From positions 186,001 to 250,000 of the forward strand of contig OZ025854.1 of the NCBI GenBank assembly GCA_964019425.1: a stretch of 64,000 nucleotides of DNA. The letters are read 5' to 3'. This document shows, in pieces, positions 10,781-21,998 of this stretch. This stretch comes from Flectonema sp. DT1601 (lineage: Eukaryota; Euglenozoa; Diplonemea; Diplonemida; Diplonemidae). Below the pieces are notes generated by a model that searched no databases, was not told the DNA's origin, and saw only the letters and a list, made by a program, of their open reading frames with translations. Numbering within the stretch: position 1 is the first letter of the stretch; each line of letters opens with the position of its first letter. Both the position numbers and the translations under genes were made by a program.

Positions 10781-13700
10781 TTATTTTTTTACATAAGAAC
10801 CAAACAGTAAGGAGCTGAACCACGTCCTCCAGAAAGGGAAGTCGACATTGCCTATATCCCCCTGCACAATCTCACAATAAACAAACAACTGACCCGAATA
10901 TTGACAATTGACATAGAACATTAACAACGATGATGGCTGAAGGACGGACTGAGTCTTCTGGGGACTGATGCTTTGCTGCCATCGGAGATTGATGGTTACC
11001 CAGTGACGAGACGTTCCGACTTTTGTCCAGGATTGACAAAGTTGGGCCAGCACCCCTTATTGTTGAAAAAAAAATACGCTACAAAAAATTTTAAAAAAAA
11101 GGAACACCCGGCGGGGTGTCATAAAGATGTCCAAAACCATTTCCCAACCAGCCCCGACACCCGAACTGCTTGCAAAGGCAAAACAAGATTCGGAATTTGG
11201 CAAAGAATTCAGCATTGCAAGGCATATGTGACTTGTGTGGTGTCAACTATGTGGGTTACCTATCGCACCTACGCAGATCATGTATTTTTAGTCAAGAGTA
11301 ATAAGAGCTTTTGTCTCTTATTACCATCGGTCTGACTGGCCGGTGCTCGAAATAACAAGGAGTTCAGGCGATCCCATTAAAACGTGTCAGGAGCGCGAAA
11401 TACCTAGGAGTTGTCATTGCTCGCTATGCTTCGACGAATAGGTTGGTGTGCGGACGTTGATCTACGACGAGATTAGCCAATAACAATTAAGGTGGAACAA
11501 AAATGCAGGAAGCAGTACGCCAAAAAAAATCACATACCAGGAATTGAACTTATTGCAGCAGCGGCATCACAAAATAAAGTTCTGACTGGGAGGTAGCTGC
11601 AACCAGGGAGATGTGAGACGACAGCATCCCAAGACTGAAGTATTTCCACCTCGTTTGTGTATTGCGCATTGATTGCCTTAATGGCAATGGTTCCCTGTGT
11701 TGGATGTTATTTGTGTGTTGTGTGTGTGTTTGCATAATGGTTTAAAAGAACTTTTTCATACCAAATATTCGGCATTGAGAGTTGACTGTAACCTTCTGGT
11801 CAGCTCAACAGAAGGGACGTCGGAGTTGAAGAAGAAAATTATAACACCTGAAAGTGGTTCAGCTCCGATTCGAGAAGAAGCTCTTAGTGATTTTTTTATA
11901 CCAGAAATAACAGTGTGAATGCCTTTATCTATACAAGATTCAAGAACAGGAATTATAACGATGTCGGAAATGTTTTGAACACCAGATGAGTCAAATGGAG
12001 TGTCTGGAACATCACACCAAGATTGATATTTAAAATACTGAAATCTCTCATTATGAAACCTTTGAGAGTAATGTTCATACAGACTGTCATTTCCGAATAC
12101 TTGCCATAAAACTGATTGACCCACAGCATACATTGATGAAATGTTATAAGCTACTTCAACGTAAGGAATACATATTCTTATTCCATTTCTATACTTTGAG
12201 GCTACTGTTGCCAATGTTGGTACCAAATTACTCGACAGGGAGGTCATAGTCACTACTGAAGTAGTAAAGCAACCAACTGATGTGTAGCTGTTCACAGTAT
12301 CTGACATATCGTATGAGGCTGCACATTCTCGTAGTCGATTCAACAGTTTCTTTTTTGAAGGTTTTATTGCCTTCGTAATATTAGAAGGTTCGCTGTGAAA
12401 TACTTTCAACTCGTCGATGCGAGCGAGACCTGAAACGTGAGCAGTTAAGATGTCATTCCTTCCTTTTCGTTCAAAGTTAGACACCTCAAATCGTATTGTA
12501 GACTCCGTGCTGCATATCTTCTTAGTACTTTCTGCACTCAGTCTTGGAGGTGATTCCAGTCTTGGTGGAGGTACAGGACGTAGTTCGTCAACGATGTCGT
12601 GGGCATCTGTTTTTTTATTGTTTCTATTCCGTGTGATACACAGGTAAGATGGTAGGTACAAAAATAAATATAAAAACACACCAACAACATCATTGCGGTC
12701 AATCGTTAGCTCAAATGCACTTCTGCCGGTGTTTTCGATGTCTTCCCGCGAAGTGGTGTCAACGACTTTAACGGCAGACTGGATGTCGGTAGTTGCAATA
12801 CCTGGGACCTCCCCTGGAGGCGGTGGTATCCCAGCCAACACGATATCCATCTCTTCTTGACGTTGCTGTTCCCCATCAGATTCACTTAGTGATGATGTCA
12901 CTTCGATTTCGATATTATTTGGAATCATACTTTCTGGTTGTTCAGTTGTTACAGCTTCTACGACTGGAGTCGCAGGTTCGATTCTGATGGGAGTTGCTTC
13001 TTGCTCAGCAATAGATTCCGATGACTCACTGATTTCATATTCCTCTTCCTTTAATGGAATGAAGGTAGAGGTAGGCATGGCTGATGGTGCCCAGGAATCC
13101 TCTCCAATACAAACTGCGAGATGAGAACGATGATGGCGACGATCTTCAATAGCCTGAGAGGGAAATCTTAAATGTTGCGGCTCACAGTACTCGCAATCAG
13201 GAGCGACATCTTGTGTGGAAGTAATGTACTCTCCTGCAGAGTCAACTTCGTACCCGACAGTTTCAACGAATTTTTTAGCATCAGCAGAGTTGTCAAATTG
13301 TAATCTTTTTACTAATAAACTCATCGGAAACTTTGGATTCCTACCAAACTTCTCATTCAACCACATCCTCGACAATGTTGTTATCCTCACAAACGGAAAT
13401 ACATTTCCCATCAGACACGCCTGAAGGTATGGTGCAGTTTTTACAGCATCAAAGAATCGAACCCAGGAATCTGAGGTATATAGACCTATTATTCTCATGG
13501 CGTTTTTGACAAGCGGATGGCTTAGAACTTCCGGCATTGACGATAAAGCTTTTAATTCACCTCCTGAGGATCTTTTGTTACCTCCTCGTGGAAGCCAAGG
13601 TTTGTCATGTTCGGTACTTTCTCTCCATTTTTTATGATCATCGTGCTGGGCTAGTTCTTTGTATAACAATCGATAAGCTGCGAATTCTCCTATGTTGCGA

Positions 13701-14434
13701 AGGGCGTCAACGCCAGGTGTTGGCTGACCAGTTTTTGGATCTCTATACTTCTCTCTAAAAGCATCATAGTATCCCCATAGACGATCGATTAAAGCATCGT
13801 CGAGCATATCACGATTGCCTTTGGCATCGAAACCAGAACCGGGATGTCGATTACACAAAAGGTGACCTGCCATGATATGAAATCTGACAGTGTATTCTAA
13901 ACATCGAACAGACCACAAACTAATATGAGATTGAATTGAATAATCATTTCTTATTGATCTAAATCTATCTCTCATAAATGAATAAATGTCAATTAGTCTA
14001 ATTTCACGACTGTTTCCATCATCCCATTCTCTCCACGTTCCGTGTTTTTCTAAAATATGAGTAAGAAGGTATCTTATACTTTGATAAAGACAATGTGGGG
14101 TTCTTATTAAAGTGGGTCTTACTTCCTTACCGGCATCAGCTCGTGCGTATGCTTTAACTATTTTGTTGAGATCGTAGTCGGTTTTGTCTCTGTCGGTTGA
14201 CTCAAATAGGATTGATCTGTTTCGACTAAGTTCTGAAGGATCTTGTGGACACATATCGTCACAAAGTCCGATGATTTTTTCTCCTTTAAAACCGTCAACG
14301 ACGACGTCATCAACGTCTTCGCTTGGAAAGACTACATCGTCAGGGCTCAGCATGTCTTCATCCCAAGGAGTTGTGGCACCATCTCTATCAGTAGTTGGTT
14401 CTGGTGTGGGGTCGCGAGACCCTTCAAAACTCAT
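10781..14434 (-). CDS. SAC3/GANP-family mRNA-export protein, four exons (last tentative)
   Basis: Exons: 14434-12682, 12606-11762, 11694-11538, then probably 11019-10781; about 997 aa. The first intron (75 nt, GTGTGT to AACAG) is a multiple of three without a stop, so it reads through. Exon 2 ends at TTG|GTATGA. Exon 4 uses a weak acceptor (GGACAAAAG), and its intron contains a LINE relic. Residues about 50-410 carry the SAC3/GANP domain: the GLCDDMCPQ signature (family GxCxDMCP), TLIRTPHCLYQSIRYLL, and the PCI-like helices through FDNSADAKKFVETVG. Family role: TREX-2, coupling transcription to mRNA export at nuclear pores. The C-terminal half is Ser/Glu/Pro-rich and divergent. The start ATG (MSFEGSRD) follows a TTATACAG acceptor by 33 nt. 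Confidence 0.85.
11080..11310 (+). pseudogene. LINE 5' relic in SAC3 intron
   Basis: The A-rich tract, an ACACCCGGCGGGGTGT hairpin, then TCATAAAGATG match the start of the LINE ORF at 47481-47515. The frame beginning CHKDVQNHFP parallels CHKDTGNHLS there, and after a frameshift a zinc finger appears (CDLCGVNY...HLRRSC) homologous to CPLCFETY...HFRRNC. It ends in a stop soon after (FSQE*). It lies antisense to the host gene, so it is a dead, truncated or spliced-out insertion. Confidence 0.8.
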
Positions 14435-15722
14435 TTTTTTTTCCTTCTTTTTCTTTCTTCCCTCTCCCTGTATAAAATAACGTTTCAATTATCTTTATTC
14501 AGACAATCACACAACACGCTCTCTGGAGATCGGTGTAAGTAGCAACCGAGTGCCGTTTTTTTTTTTTTTTCCTCCATTCAACTCTTCTATTTTTTTTTTT
14601 GTTTTTTTTTTCCCACAGAAGCTAAGAAAGCCAACGGCTCAGAAAATAAAGGGGATAAAAACAGAGGCAAAAAAAAAAAAAAAAAAAAAATCGCACAATT
14701 TTTTTTTGTTTTTCCCTTCCTAATAAAAGAAGGGGTAAATTGATACTGTATTTCCAAGCACAAAGGAACAACAATCTCTCAGACAATCTTGACTGTCAGC
14801 GGCAGCGTAGTAAATGATTGCAAATAAATAAATAATGCCACTGGAGGCCACGTTGAAGTGGAAGGAAAAAAGAATTATTTAAAAAAAAAAAAAAAAGATA
14901 CTGACCAATAAAAATAAATCCGTTCATATCTTATCACAGAAACTTGTTTTGAACTTAATTTCATCATTGCCACACACACATTCCAAGTTTCTATTAAAAA
15001 AAAAAAAATTATATACTCTCTCAACCTTCTTTCAAACCTTTTCCATGGGAAAATATCACAAAATAAAAATACAACAAAAAACATTTCCCTTTGCAGGTGA
15101 AGATACCGGTCAGATGATTTTTTTTTTTTTTTTTTTTTTTTGGCTAAATTACTTTTTTTTTAAAACTACTCAGATAAAAAGAACTGATTGACAAATATTT
15201 TTGTTGTGGATGAACTGAGCAAAAAATTCCGAGAACCGAAAAAAAAAAAAAAAAAAAAAAACATGATTTTTCACGCGTTGCTAAATTGTTTTTTTTTTTT
15301 TTTTGCCTTAACCCAAAAGGTTCGGTTTAAATAAAATAACACATAACACACAACCAAAAAAACAGAAAAAATATATAACAAACCCTTTAAGTAACAAATA
15401 ATGGGGAGAATAACCACCAAGCGTGGATGGGTACGAAACGTAGTAAATGGCGAGGAGGGAGCATTTCATCCCACCAAAGACTTTTAAAAAAAAAAGAAGA
15501 AAGAAAAAAACCAAATTACTATGGAATAAACAAAATACTTAAATACTTTGTTTGTTTGTTTTTGGTGATAACGAAAAGGGGAAAAAGAATTATGCACGAA
15601 ACAAGTTATTTATCCTTTTTTCAGAAGAAAAAAAAAAAAGAAAAAAAAAAGAAGAAGAGAAAAATATGCCAGCTGATCGAAATCATCCCCAACCAACATC
15701 GAGTAGCAGTCATGAAGTTACT
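14435..15722. other. Intergenic, homopolymer-dense
   Basis: About 1.3 kb with at least eight A or T runs longer than 14 (for example 14670-14690, 15119-15140, 15240-15261). Open frames here are translations of those runs. No gene seen. Confidence 0.55.
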
Positions 15723-18700
15723 TTACTTAAACTGTTCAAGTAACTGATCAAGGTCTTCAGTTCCCCAAGGATCACAATTTGCATCGAATTCTGGCTGAGT
15801 TAGATCTGGTTGTGAACTTCCTGATATGTTAATAAATTGTGACTTTTCAGCCTGCGGTCGACATGTCCCCTGTTCAGGTTCCTCCCGACGTAGGAGGTTT
15901 TGAACAACAGTCGGAGGGTTTGCCATTCTCGTGTGGTGACCATTCTTTGGGGAGTCGTCATCCCAATCATCTCTGTTAACATGTTCTGGATCGTCTAAGG
16001 GAATAGCAGCAACTTCTGAACTGTCTCTCACAACATCAGAACAGCTTCTCCTAAAGCTTGTTTCGTTTTCAATATCGGAGTCAGGTTGAGGATTCCTCGC
16101 AACGACTGACGGTATTGTCATCACTGGTTTCGGTTCCTCACCATTCTGAGGATATTCAATAAAATCTAATTCGTAGCTCTCCGCGTTCTGAATTGCTATG
16201 TTTAGACGGTCTTCTAAATTCTTCTTCAACTTTTCACAAATATCTTTTTGCTGATCCCCAGTTAACTGCTCCCAAGAGTGTCTCTTCAATGAACAAGTAA
16301 TTGTCGTATTTATCTCAACACCTGCTTGTTGATACCAAGGTGAATCAGTACCAAAAATTAAACTTTCAATGTAATTTGGTAACTCGAGTGTGTTATCACA
16401 AGTGTGTGAGACAGGTAATCGATAAAGACTGTTTTTTATTTTATTATTTTCAATCAGATTATCTAACATCCCATCACAGATGACTAAAGTGCACATACTA
16501 AGAATCAAAAGCCTGAGCAGAGAACACCGTGTACGGCAGAACAATATAAATACATTCTTGTTTTGAATGAGCAGGAAGGTTTTGTCGTCCAGTAAGAAAT
16601 TTTAAGAACTTTCGTTTTCGCTGAGCCTGTTGTTGATTTACTTTTTTTTAATAAAAAACCAAATCAATTCTGTCAACAAAAATTAAAAAAATAAAATTAA
16701 AAAAAAAACAACAAACCACATCCTCGGGTTCTGCTCCAAATCCAGAATCAATGACCTGCCACAATATGTCAGCAAAGATTTTGTTGTAAGAATGGTCAGA
16801 GAATTCTTCTGCTTCGATTACTTTGTATTCGTCGCGAACAGAGAAGTCTGATATTCCGTCATCCGCACGACCTTGAATTATTAATTGGAGTTCGTTAGGT
16901 GTGCATGATTTAAAAATCTGATCAGTCTGTATTCCTGTTTTTCTAAATCCCCAAACCAAAGCAGTCATTTGATTCTTAATACCAGAATATAACAGAGAAT
17001 CAACCTTCTGATCGACATATTGAGATCGGGTTAGTTCAGGTGTCTCTTCGAGTGACATTAAATTTTTGAATTCCCCATCCTTCATTGAGAGAATCTTTAC
17101 TAAAGATTCATGAAGAGCTTCTGACAGCAGTTTTGTATCTTCTAACTTTGGTTTACACGGCCAACAACTCAGTAATTTAAAAAATAAAACTGGTAAACCA
17201 AAACTCATCGAAACTCCATTACAAATCGCATGTCCTAAAAGAAACCCTGCGAATGCATAGTCCTGTAATATAGAAAGTTGTTCTTGGGTAGGTCTGGTGG
17301 TAGTTCCCAACGTGGGATCAATCTCATGAAACCAAACACCTTCAGAGACTGATTGAGAATAAAATAAAGAACAATTCCTCGTCTTTACCGCCACAGGGAT
17401 TGATTTTCCTGAAAAAGGAGCAGGTTTCGATAACACGAAATGATACTTGCCGTCAACGATTGTTGGTTTTTGAACTAATTCAGCCTCGAATGAAGTTTCA
17501 GAATCGGTCATCAACATCAAAGACCAGACAGGTATCGCAGTTGCCAACTCAACATCTTCATCACTACTGTCATAATGCGGTTCATCAGACACGATAATCG
17601 TACGACTTCCTTCTGATAACTCCGCATGATATTTATTTTGTAAATTATTTTCGGGTGAATACGAAGATGTCAACAGAGACGCACAAAGATCATAAAACTC
17701 CTTACGTGGACCATGACCTTCTCCATGCTCAACAGAGTTTGAACCCCTCCCAGCAAACACAGGAAACAATCTAAAGAACTTATTTCCCTTTCCATCACTA
17801 GTTTGTATATTAAATGCTAAATTATTTCCACTAAAAAGAGTTTTTGGAACTCCTGACCAAAGTGATTGCATTCTGAGAAGGTTTTGTGCGTCTTTCAATA
17901 TCAGATGTCTCCTCAAAGGGTTCAGCGACACCCGTTGTTGTGAAAACAAACTCACAATGTAAAGCAACGATGATTTAGTTGTAGCCGTAAACAACAACAA
18001 CGGAAGAGTTCCAATCCAAGGATATTGAATGGAAGGATCACTTCTAGTCGAGTTACCAATATGTGAAGACGGAGGTTCAACCACAACCCCAAATAATAAA
18101 AGCAACTCATACATCTCTGACATACCATCTTCTAACTGTCTTTGCGACAGTAGACCAGCACTCGGTAAGACAAGCGATATCCTCATGGCTTCCATTAAAT
18201 GGTTGATTGATGATACGTAAAAGTTACTCGGTAGCATACCTGCTACTACTAAGTCACGATTGATACCAGCTGGTAGATCATCATCACGAGGTCTGTGAGA
18301 GTATGTCACTCCCGATCCAACCCAGTTTATCAATTCCAAACAAAATCTCATCATTTCAGTAAAAACAGAAAGTGAAATATTAAGAGATTTCTCAATCGTT
18401 TGTCGCACTGCAACTGTGATTTCAGAAACAGATATTCCTTCGCTTTGTCGTTCAGCATCATCTCTTAATCTGTCAAGTGTAGACACTAAAATAGGATCTA
18501 AAACATTATTAATATGTTTAATTAGCTGACATGTTATTGTTCGAAGGTCATCAACGGAAATGTTAAAATAACGCAACGCCGACACTGGATGAGTTGGTTT
18601 ATGACATTCGTTAAGAAGTCTGTTGCACAATGAACTATCCTTAAATGATAGTAGTCCTTCAAAGGAATCTTCCCATTTTAATATTTGTAGTAAATCATTC

Positions 18701-18870
18701 TTCTCATTCTTACTTCTGTCTGCAGTCGTATTGTTGCTCTGAACTCGTTCATTTTTGAATGATGTTGTTCTGCTTTTTCTTTGTATTAACTTATCACCCT
18801 CACAATCACTACCGATATGCGGCTGGCGGGTGTCGTTGGTTGCGGGCCTGCTGCCCACGCAGCCTCCCAT
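15723..18870 (-). CDS. HECT E3 ubiquitin ligase with N-myristoylation signal and C-terminal extension, three exons
   Basis: Exons 18870-16717, 16626-16499 and 16428-15723; introns GTTTGT to ACAACAG (phase 0) and GTATGTG to AAAACAG (phase 2); 995 aa. The N-terminus MGGCVGSR fits an N-myristoylation plus palmitoylation signal (Gly2, Cys4), implying a membrane anchor. The HECT domain spans about 380-840: GHGPRKEFYDL, the E2-binding lobe (FLLGHAICNGVS), FKSCTPNELQLIIQGR, KFLKFLTGRQNLP and the active-site LPVSHTCDNTLELP with Cys771. Family role: thioester transfer of ubiquitin to substrates. Unusually the catalytic lobe is followed by about 160 more residues, acidic and disordered, with DDWDDD and a terminal CDPWGTEDLDQLLEQFK; DPW is a known AP-2 appendage ligand. 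Myristoylation and endocytic targeting are inferences; the HECT call is firm. Confidence 0.9.
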
Positions 18871-18939
18871 CCTTCATGTGCTGAGGGGGTTTTTAAATTT
18901 GACTGCTGGAAAGAAAAAAATATAACAAAAAAAAAAAAA

Positions 18940-19210
18940 AAAAAGTTTTATCGATACGTAAACAGCATCTGACAGACTCAAGACCTCAACTTCTGTTGGT
19001 AGATTATTGAGATCTTGATAACCGCAACAGGTTCCAATACAACGACTAGATAATTCAGCCAACGAGTAATTGTGAGGATAGAACAATAGAATCGGACAAA
19101 GGGAGTCCAGTCGCTGAATATCTGAATTCAGTCTGCTGCTGTAATTAAATGCGATGACTCGATTTTGATATAAGAAACCCACCAGAGTTGATAAGAAGCA
19201 CTACCCTATC
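18940..19210 (-). other. Possible orphan coding exon upstream of HECT gene
   Basis: A minus-strand frame (including RLNSDIQRLDSLCPILLFY, then AELSSRCIGTCCGYQDLNN) looks protein-like and ends near 18958 at a GTATCG donor facing the TTCTTTCCAG acceptor at 18907-18906. The downstream piece would reach a stop (TGA) that nearly touches the HECT ATG. It may be a small separate gene, an alternative 5' exon or chance. No family recognised. Confidence 0.3.
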
Positions 19211-19583
19211 CGTGACTATCATCACAGAAGTCAGGAAAGTAGGGTCTCAGACCACAACTGTGAGACTCTCACAGGCGACCCACCACATGCACGAAGCAGG
19301 CAGTGTAAGAGACTGCCAATAATGCCAATTTTCGCCAAGGGAGGAGAAACACTCCGCCGTTAGATTAAAAGCAGAAAGAAATAAACCATGCAGACAAACG
19401 GACAGACGCATTCTGTTTATGATCATTAAAAATATCGGCTTTCAATCTGAATAGGTTCTCCGACTGCGTCGGTACAAAAAAAAAACAATAAAAAATAACA
19501 GACGAGGTGAAAGTGTCAACACAAAAGACAGCGGTAGTCCTACCGACTATTTCACTAAATTGGAATAATAATATGAATTAAGA
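19211..19583. other. Intergenic with two stable hairpins
   Basis: The plus strand can fold GTCTCA...TGAGAC (about 19230-19256) and GGCAGT...ACTGCC (about 19300-19320). No coding call. A small structured RNA or a 5'-end exon cannot be separated from sequence alone. Confidence 0.3.
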
Positions 19584-19680
19584 GAGAGGGGTTGTATGTT
19601 CGATTTTGTAAAAATTACAACTGTGGTGTATCATAGACAACATAAAGATAATTTAACATTAGAGAGAGGGGAATTAAACT
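19584..19680 (+). repeat. Partial copy of the H2A-flanking repeat family
   Basis: AGAGAGGGGTTGTATGTTCG, then a run of 'acaact...gtatcataga.aacata' and AATTTAACATTAG match the repeat copies at 20915-21110, 21114-21260 and 22145-22345, with the 3' half missing. Confidence 0.6.
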
Positions 19681-19726
19681 GTTTTGAATTTATATCAAAA
19701 AAGTTTTTTTTTTTTTTTTTTTTTTT

Positions 19727-20722
19727 TCATTTCAAAAAACCTCCAAAAGTTAAATTAACATTTTTAATAAAAAAATGATCTTTAAAACTACTCAGAGGAA
19801 GAGAATGGTACGTGTCAATAGAAAACATCGCTCTGTTGTGAAGATAACGAACAGCATCAGTGAGACTGACTGCAGATTGAATTCTATCAACAGGTTTACG
19901 AGAGTTGTACGATTCTATAAAACTATAAACATTCGACAGTTGTGATTCTGTTATCCTCAAACCAACACCTTCAGAAGGAGATGACGGCAGCAGTCTACCT
20001 ATTGTAATATGAATTACATCCCAAGGTCGGTCACGAACCCCCAAAACTTTTAAATTTAAAAACGACGACCACATTTTTTTTCTCAACCTATGAATAACTC
20101 CGTCAGGTGTTATCTTTCCAAGTAAAATAAGACTACCATCGTCTGTACTTAGAACCATGTGAGTCATCTCAATAAAAATTCTATCCGTGTCTGTGTTTAA
20201 TATCACATCCGAAATTGAAGGTAAAAACACATTGTGAATTAAGCTATTATATCCTTCGCTAAGATTCTTTTTAATCATCGTTTCTTGATTGAATAAATGT
20301 TGTATGGTGATGTGATGACCTCTTGGGCTTAAATACATTGCTTCTGGTGGAACTAATTTTCTTATTTCGGAATTAAGTTTTTTGAACTGGTCGGCTGCAG
20401 AATCGAGTCTTATGGCAATTCCATAGTCCATACCGTAGTCGATCCGAAGAGGTTCCCACATTGAGGTATTTTCATTGAATGAAAAAAATTTTCTACTTAT
20501 GAAAAATTCAGCTGCTTTTTTTCTAATTTTTTCATCATTTAATTTTTTAAAATTAGTTTCACTCATATGATTATATAATGTCCGTAACCTGTTACTAACT
20601 GGTTCCAATTCTTTTATCTGTTTGGATGAAGAACCTGTCACTGCTCTAACAACACCATGCCAAGCATTGAACACGATGATCATACAGAAAACGATCACAA
20701 CATTCCTTATTGACGGCTTCAT
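19727..20722 (-). CDS. Secreted or signal-anchored 2H-phosphoesterase-like protein
   Basis: Single exon, 331 aa, ATG at 20722. Residues 1-28 form a hydrophobic signal peptide or anchor (VVIVFCMIIVFNAWHGVVRA). Two HxTx motifs typical of the 2H superfamily are present: GHHITIQHL in the first half and WDVIHITIGRLL about 110 residues later, the spacing expected for the two-lobed LigT/CPDase fold. Known 2H enzymes hydrolyse 2'-5' or cyclic phosphodiester bonds in RNA or cyclic nucleotides. The signal sequence would place this one in the secretory pathway or outside the cell, unlike most 2H proteins, which are cytosolic or nuclear. The flanking regions (Lys-rich N-terminal helix, C-terminal Leu/Phe-rich end) are unfamiliar. 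Family call moderate; substrate unknown. Confidence 0.7.
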   Translation of the reverse strand: MKPSIRNVVIVFCMIIVFNAWHGVVRAVTGSSSKQIKELEPVSNRLRTLYNHMSETNFKKLNDEKIRKKAAEFFISRKFFSFNENTSMWEPLRIDYGMDYGIAIRLDSAADQFKKLNSEIRKLVPPEAMYLSPRGHHITIQHLFNQETMIKKNLSEGYNSLIHNVFLPSISDVILNTDTDRIFIEMTHMVLSTDDGSLILLGKITPDGVIHRLRKKMWSSFLNLKVLGVRDRPWDVIHITIGRLLPSSPSEGVGLRITESQLSNVYSFIESYNSRKPVDRIQSAVSLTDAVRYLHNRAMFSIDTYHSLPLSSFKDHFFIKNVNLTFGGFLK

Positions 20723-20844
20723 TTAGTGTATCTCCTCTCCTCTCAGCTATCAAAATCAGGATGCTACAATTAACTTATAAACCTGATTGCAATGAAAAGG
20801 GTAGTAATAAACTAAATTATAGTAATTAAGAAGGCATTTGTTTA

Positions 20845-21265
20845 TAAGATTGATGCCGTCTCTGGTAGGGGGGGTAACTTGATACTAATATTAAATGGAA
20901 AGCAACTTGAATTGGTAGGGGGGGTTGAATGTTTGATTTTGTACGTAAAATACAAATGTTTTGTATCATAAACAACATAACGATAATTTAACATTAGTTT
21001 TAGATGCAGTGACTAGGTGTGATGCTTAACTTAGCCTTTTAAAGTAACTATTAGGTTTCGAGAGTAATCCATATACCTCTTACCTCTATTCTCTCATCAT
21101 CAGTATGGTGTCTGGTAGGGGGGTTGAATGTTTGAATTTGTAAAATACAACTGTTTTTGTATCGCGTTAACATAGCGATGGTTTAACATCTGTTAAGGAA
21201 TACAGTGACTATGGTGATGCTTAACTTAGCCTTTTAAAGTAACCTTGATGCCGTCTCTGGTAGGG
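20845..21265 (+). repeat. H2A-flanking repeat, two copies in tandem
   Basis: Copies at about 20915-21113 and 21114-21260 share GGTAGGGGGGTTGAATGTTTG, then GTATCATAAACAACATAACG or its variant, TTTAACAT, and GATGCTTAACTTAGCCTTTT. The phrase GATGCCGTCTCTGGTAGGGG recurs at 20850 and 21247. The second copy has lost the stretch TTTCGAGAGTAATCCATATA found in the first. Confidence 0.8.
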
Positions 21266-21299
21266 GAAAGAGAAAAATTATAACTTTTCCATAACTAAC

Positions 21300-21330
<31 letters not shown>

Positions 21331-21332
21331 TG

Positions 21333-21372
21333 GTCCCTCACTGCGCCAAGCAGCACACTGACGAGGGACAAC
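21333..21372 (-). terminator. Hairpin downstream of histone H2A
   Basis: GTCCCTC and GAGGGAC form a perfect 7-bp stem with a loop of about 23 nt, 125-160 nt after the H2A stop. It is not the metazoan histone stem-loop (no GGCTCTTTTCAGAGCC-like core). A role in RNA 3'-end formation is only a guess. Confidence 0.3.
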
Positions 21373-21494
21373 TCAAAGAGAGAGAGAGAAATCATCAGAA
21401 AAATAGGAAATTAAAGACACAAACAACTCAATAATAGTACAACGACAGAACCAAGAAGAAGAAAAAAAGAGGAAAAAAAAATCAGATAAAGAAT

Positions 21495-21929
21495 TTATTT
21501 CTTCTTAGCTACTTTGATTTTCTTAGTTTTTTTAGATTTATCAGACTTCGTCTTTTTCGACTTCTCCTTGGACTTAACCTGCTTCTTTGAGCTTGACTTT
21601 AGATTGGTAGCAACGGCTGGATGAACAGCTGGTCTAACTCCACCTTGAGCGATAGTAACCTTTGAGAGAAGTTTATCTAAAGAAGGATCTTCTCTAACAG
21701 CAAGTGTAATGTGACGAGGTTTTATAGTTCTCCTGCCGTTTTCAGCAGCCACCCCCTGAGATAATTCCATTAACTCTTGTGTACAAGACTCCAATACAGC
21801 TGCAAAGAATACAGCAGCCTGAACACTAATTCTTTGTGCGTATCTTCCCTTCTTTAATGCACTTCCGATTCTACCAACTGGAAAATTGAGTCTCGCATGT
21901 TCCGATTTCGAAGTCTTGCTTTTTCCCAT
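21495..21929 (-). CDS. Divergent histone H2A
   Basis: Single exon, 144 aa, ATG at 21929 after an A run. The histone fold is clear: LNFPVGRIGSALKKGRYAQR, AAVFFAAVLESCTQELMELS, IKPRHITLAVREDPSLDKLL, VTIAQGGVRP. Against canonical H2A, the GRIHRLL segment is GRIGSAL, and the acidic patch is partly lost: the E56, E61, E64 and D90 equivalents remain, but the E91/E92 pair is Pro-Ser (REDPSLDKLL). The tail (about 108-144) is a Lys/Ser-rich basic stretch without an SQ[ED] H2A.X motif. Family role: nucleosome core. It is either the sole diverged H2A of the lineage or a variant. Copies of a repeat flank the gene on both sides. Confidence 0.93.
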   Translation of the reverse strand: MGKSKTSKSEHARLNFPVGRIGSALKKGRYAQRISVQAAVFFAAVLESCTQELMELSQGVAAENGRRTIKPRHITLAVREDPSLDKLLSKVTIAQGGVRPAVHPAVATNLKSSSKKQVKSKEKSKKTKSDKSKKTKKIKVAKKK

Positions 21930-21991
21930 TTTTTTGTTTTTTTTTTATGTTTAAATAATCTGAATGGTGTTTTTTTTGTTATCACTCTGTT

Positions 21992-21998
21992 ACGCAAT

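Noticed and set aside
11550-11735. Independent 61-aa ORF
   Set aside because: It overlaps SAC3 exon 3 in a different frame; the spliced frame (AIKAINAQYTNEVEILQSWD) is better supported.
15723-16544. A separate 273-aa secreted protein with a signal peptide
   Set aside because: The apparent signal is intron and exon-2 sequence in the wrong frame. LPVSHTCDNTLELP is the HECT active site, and splice sites join it to the ligase.
21333-21372. Canonical histone mRNA stem-loop
   Set aside because: Stem and loop do not match the metazoan histone 3' element; kept only as a generic hairpin.
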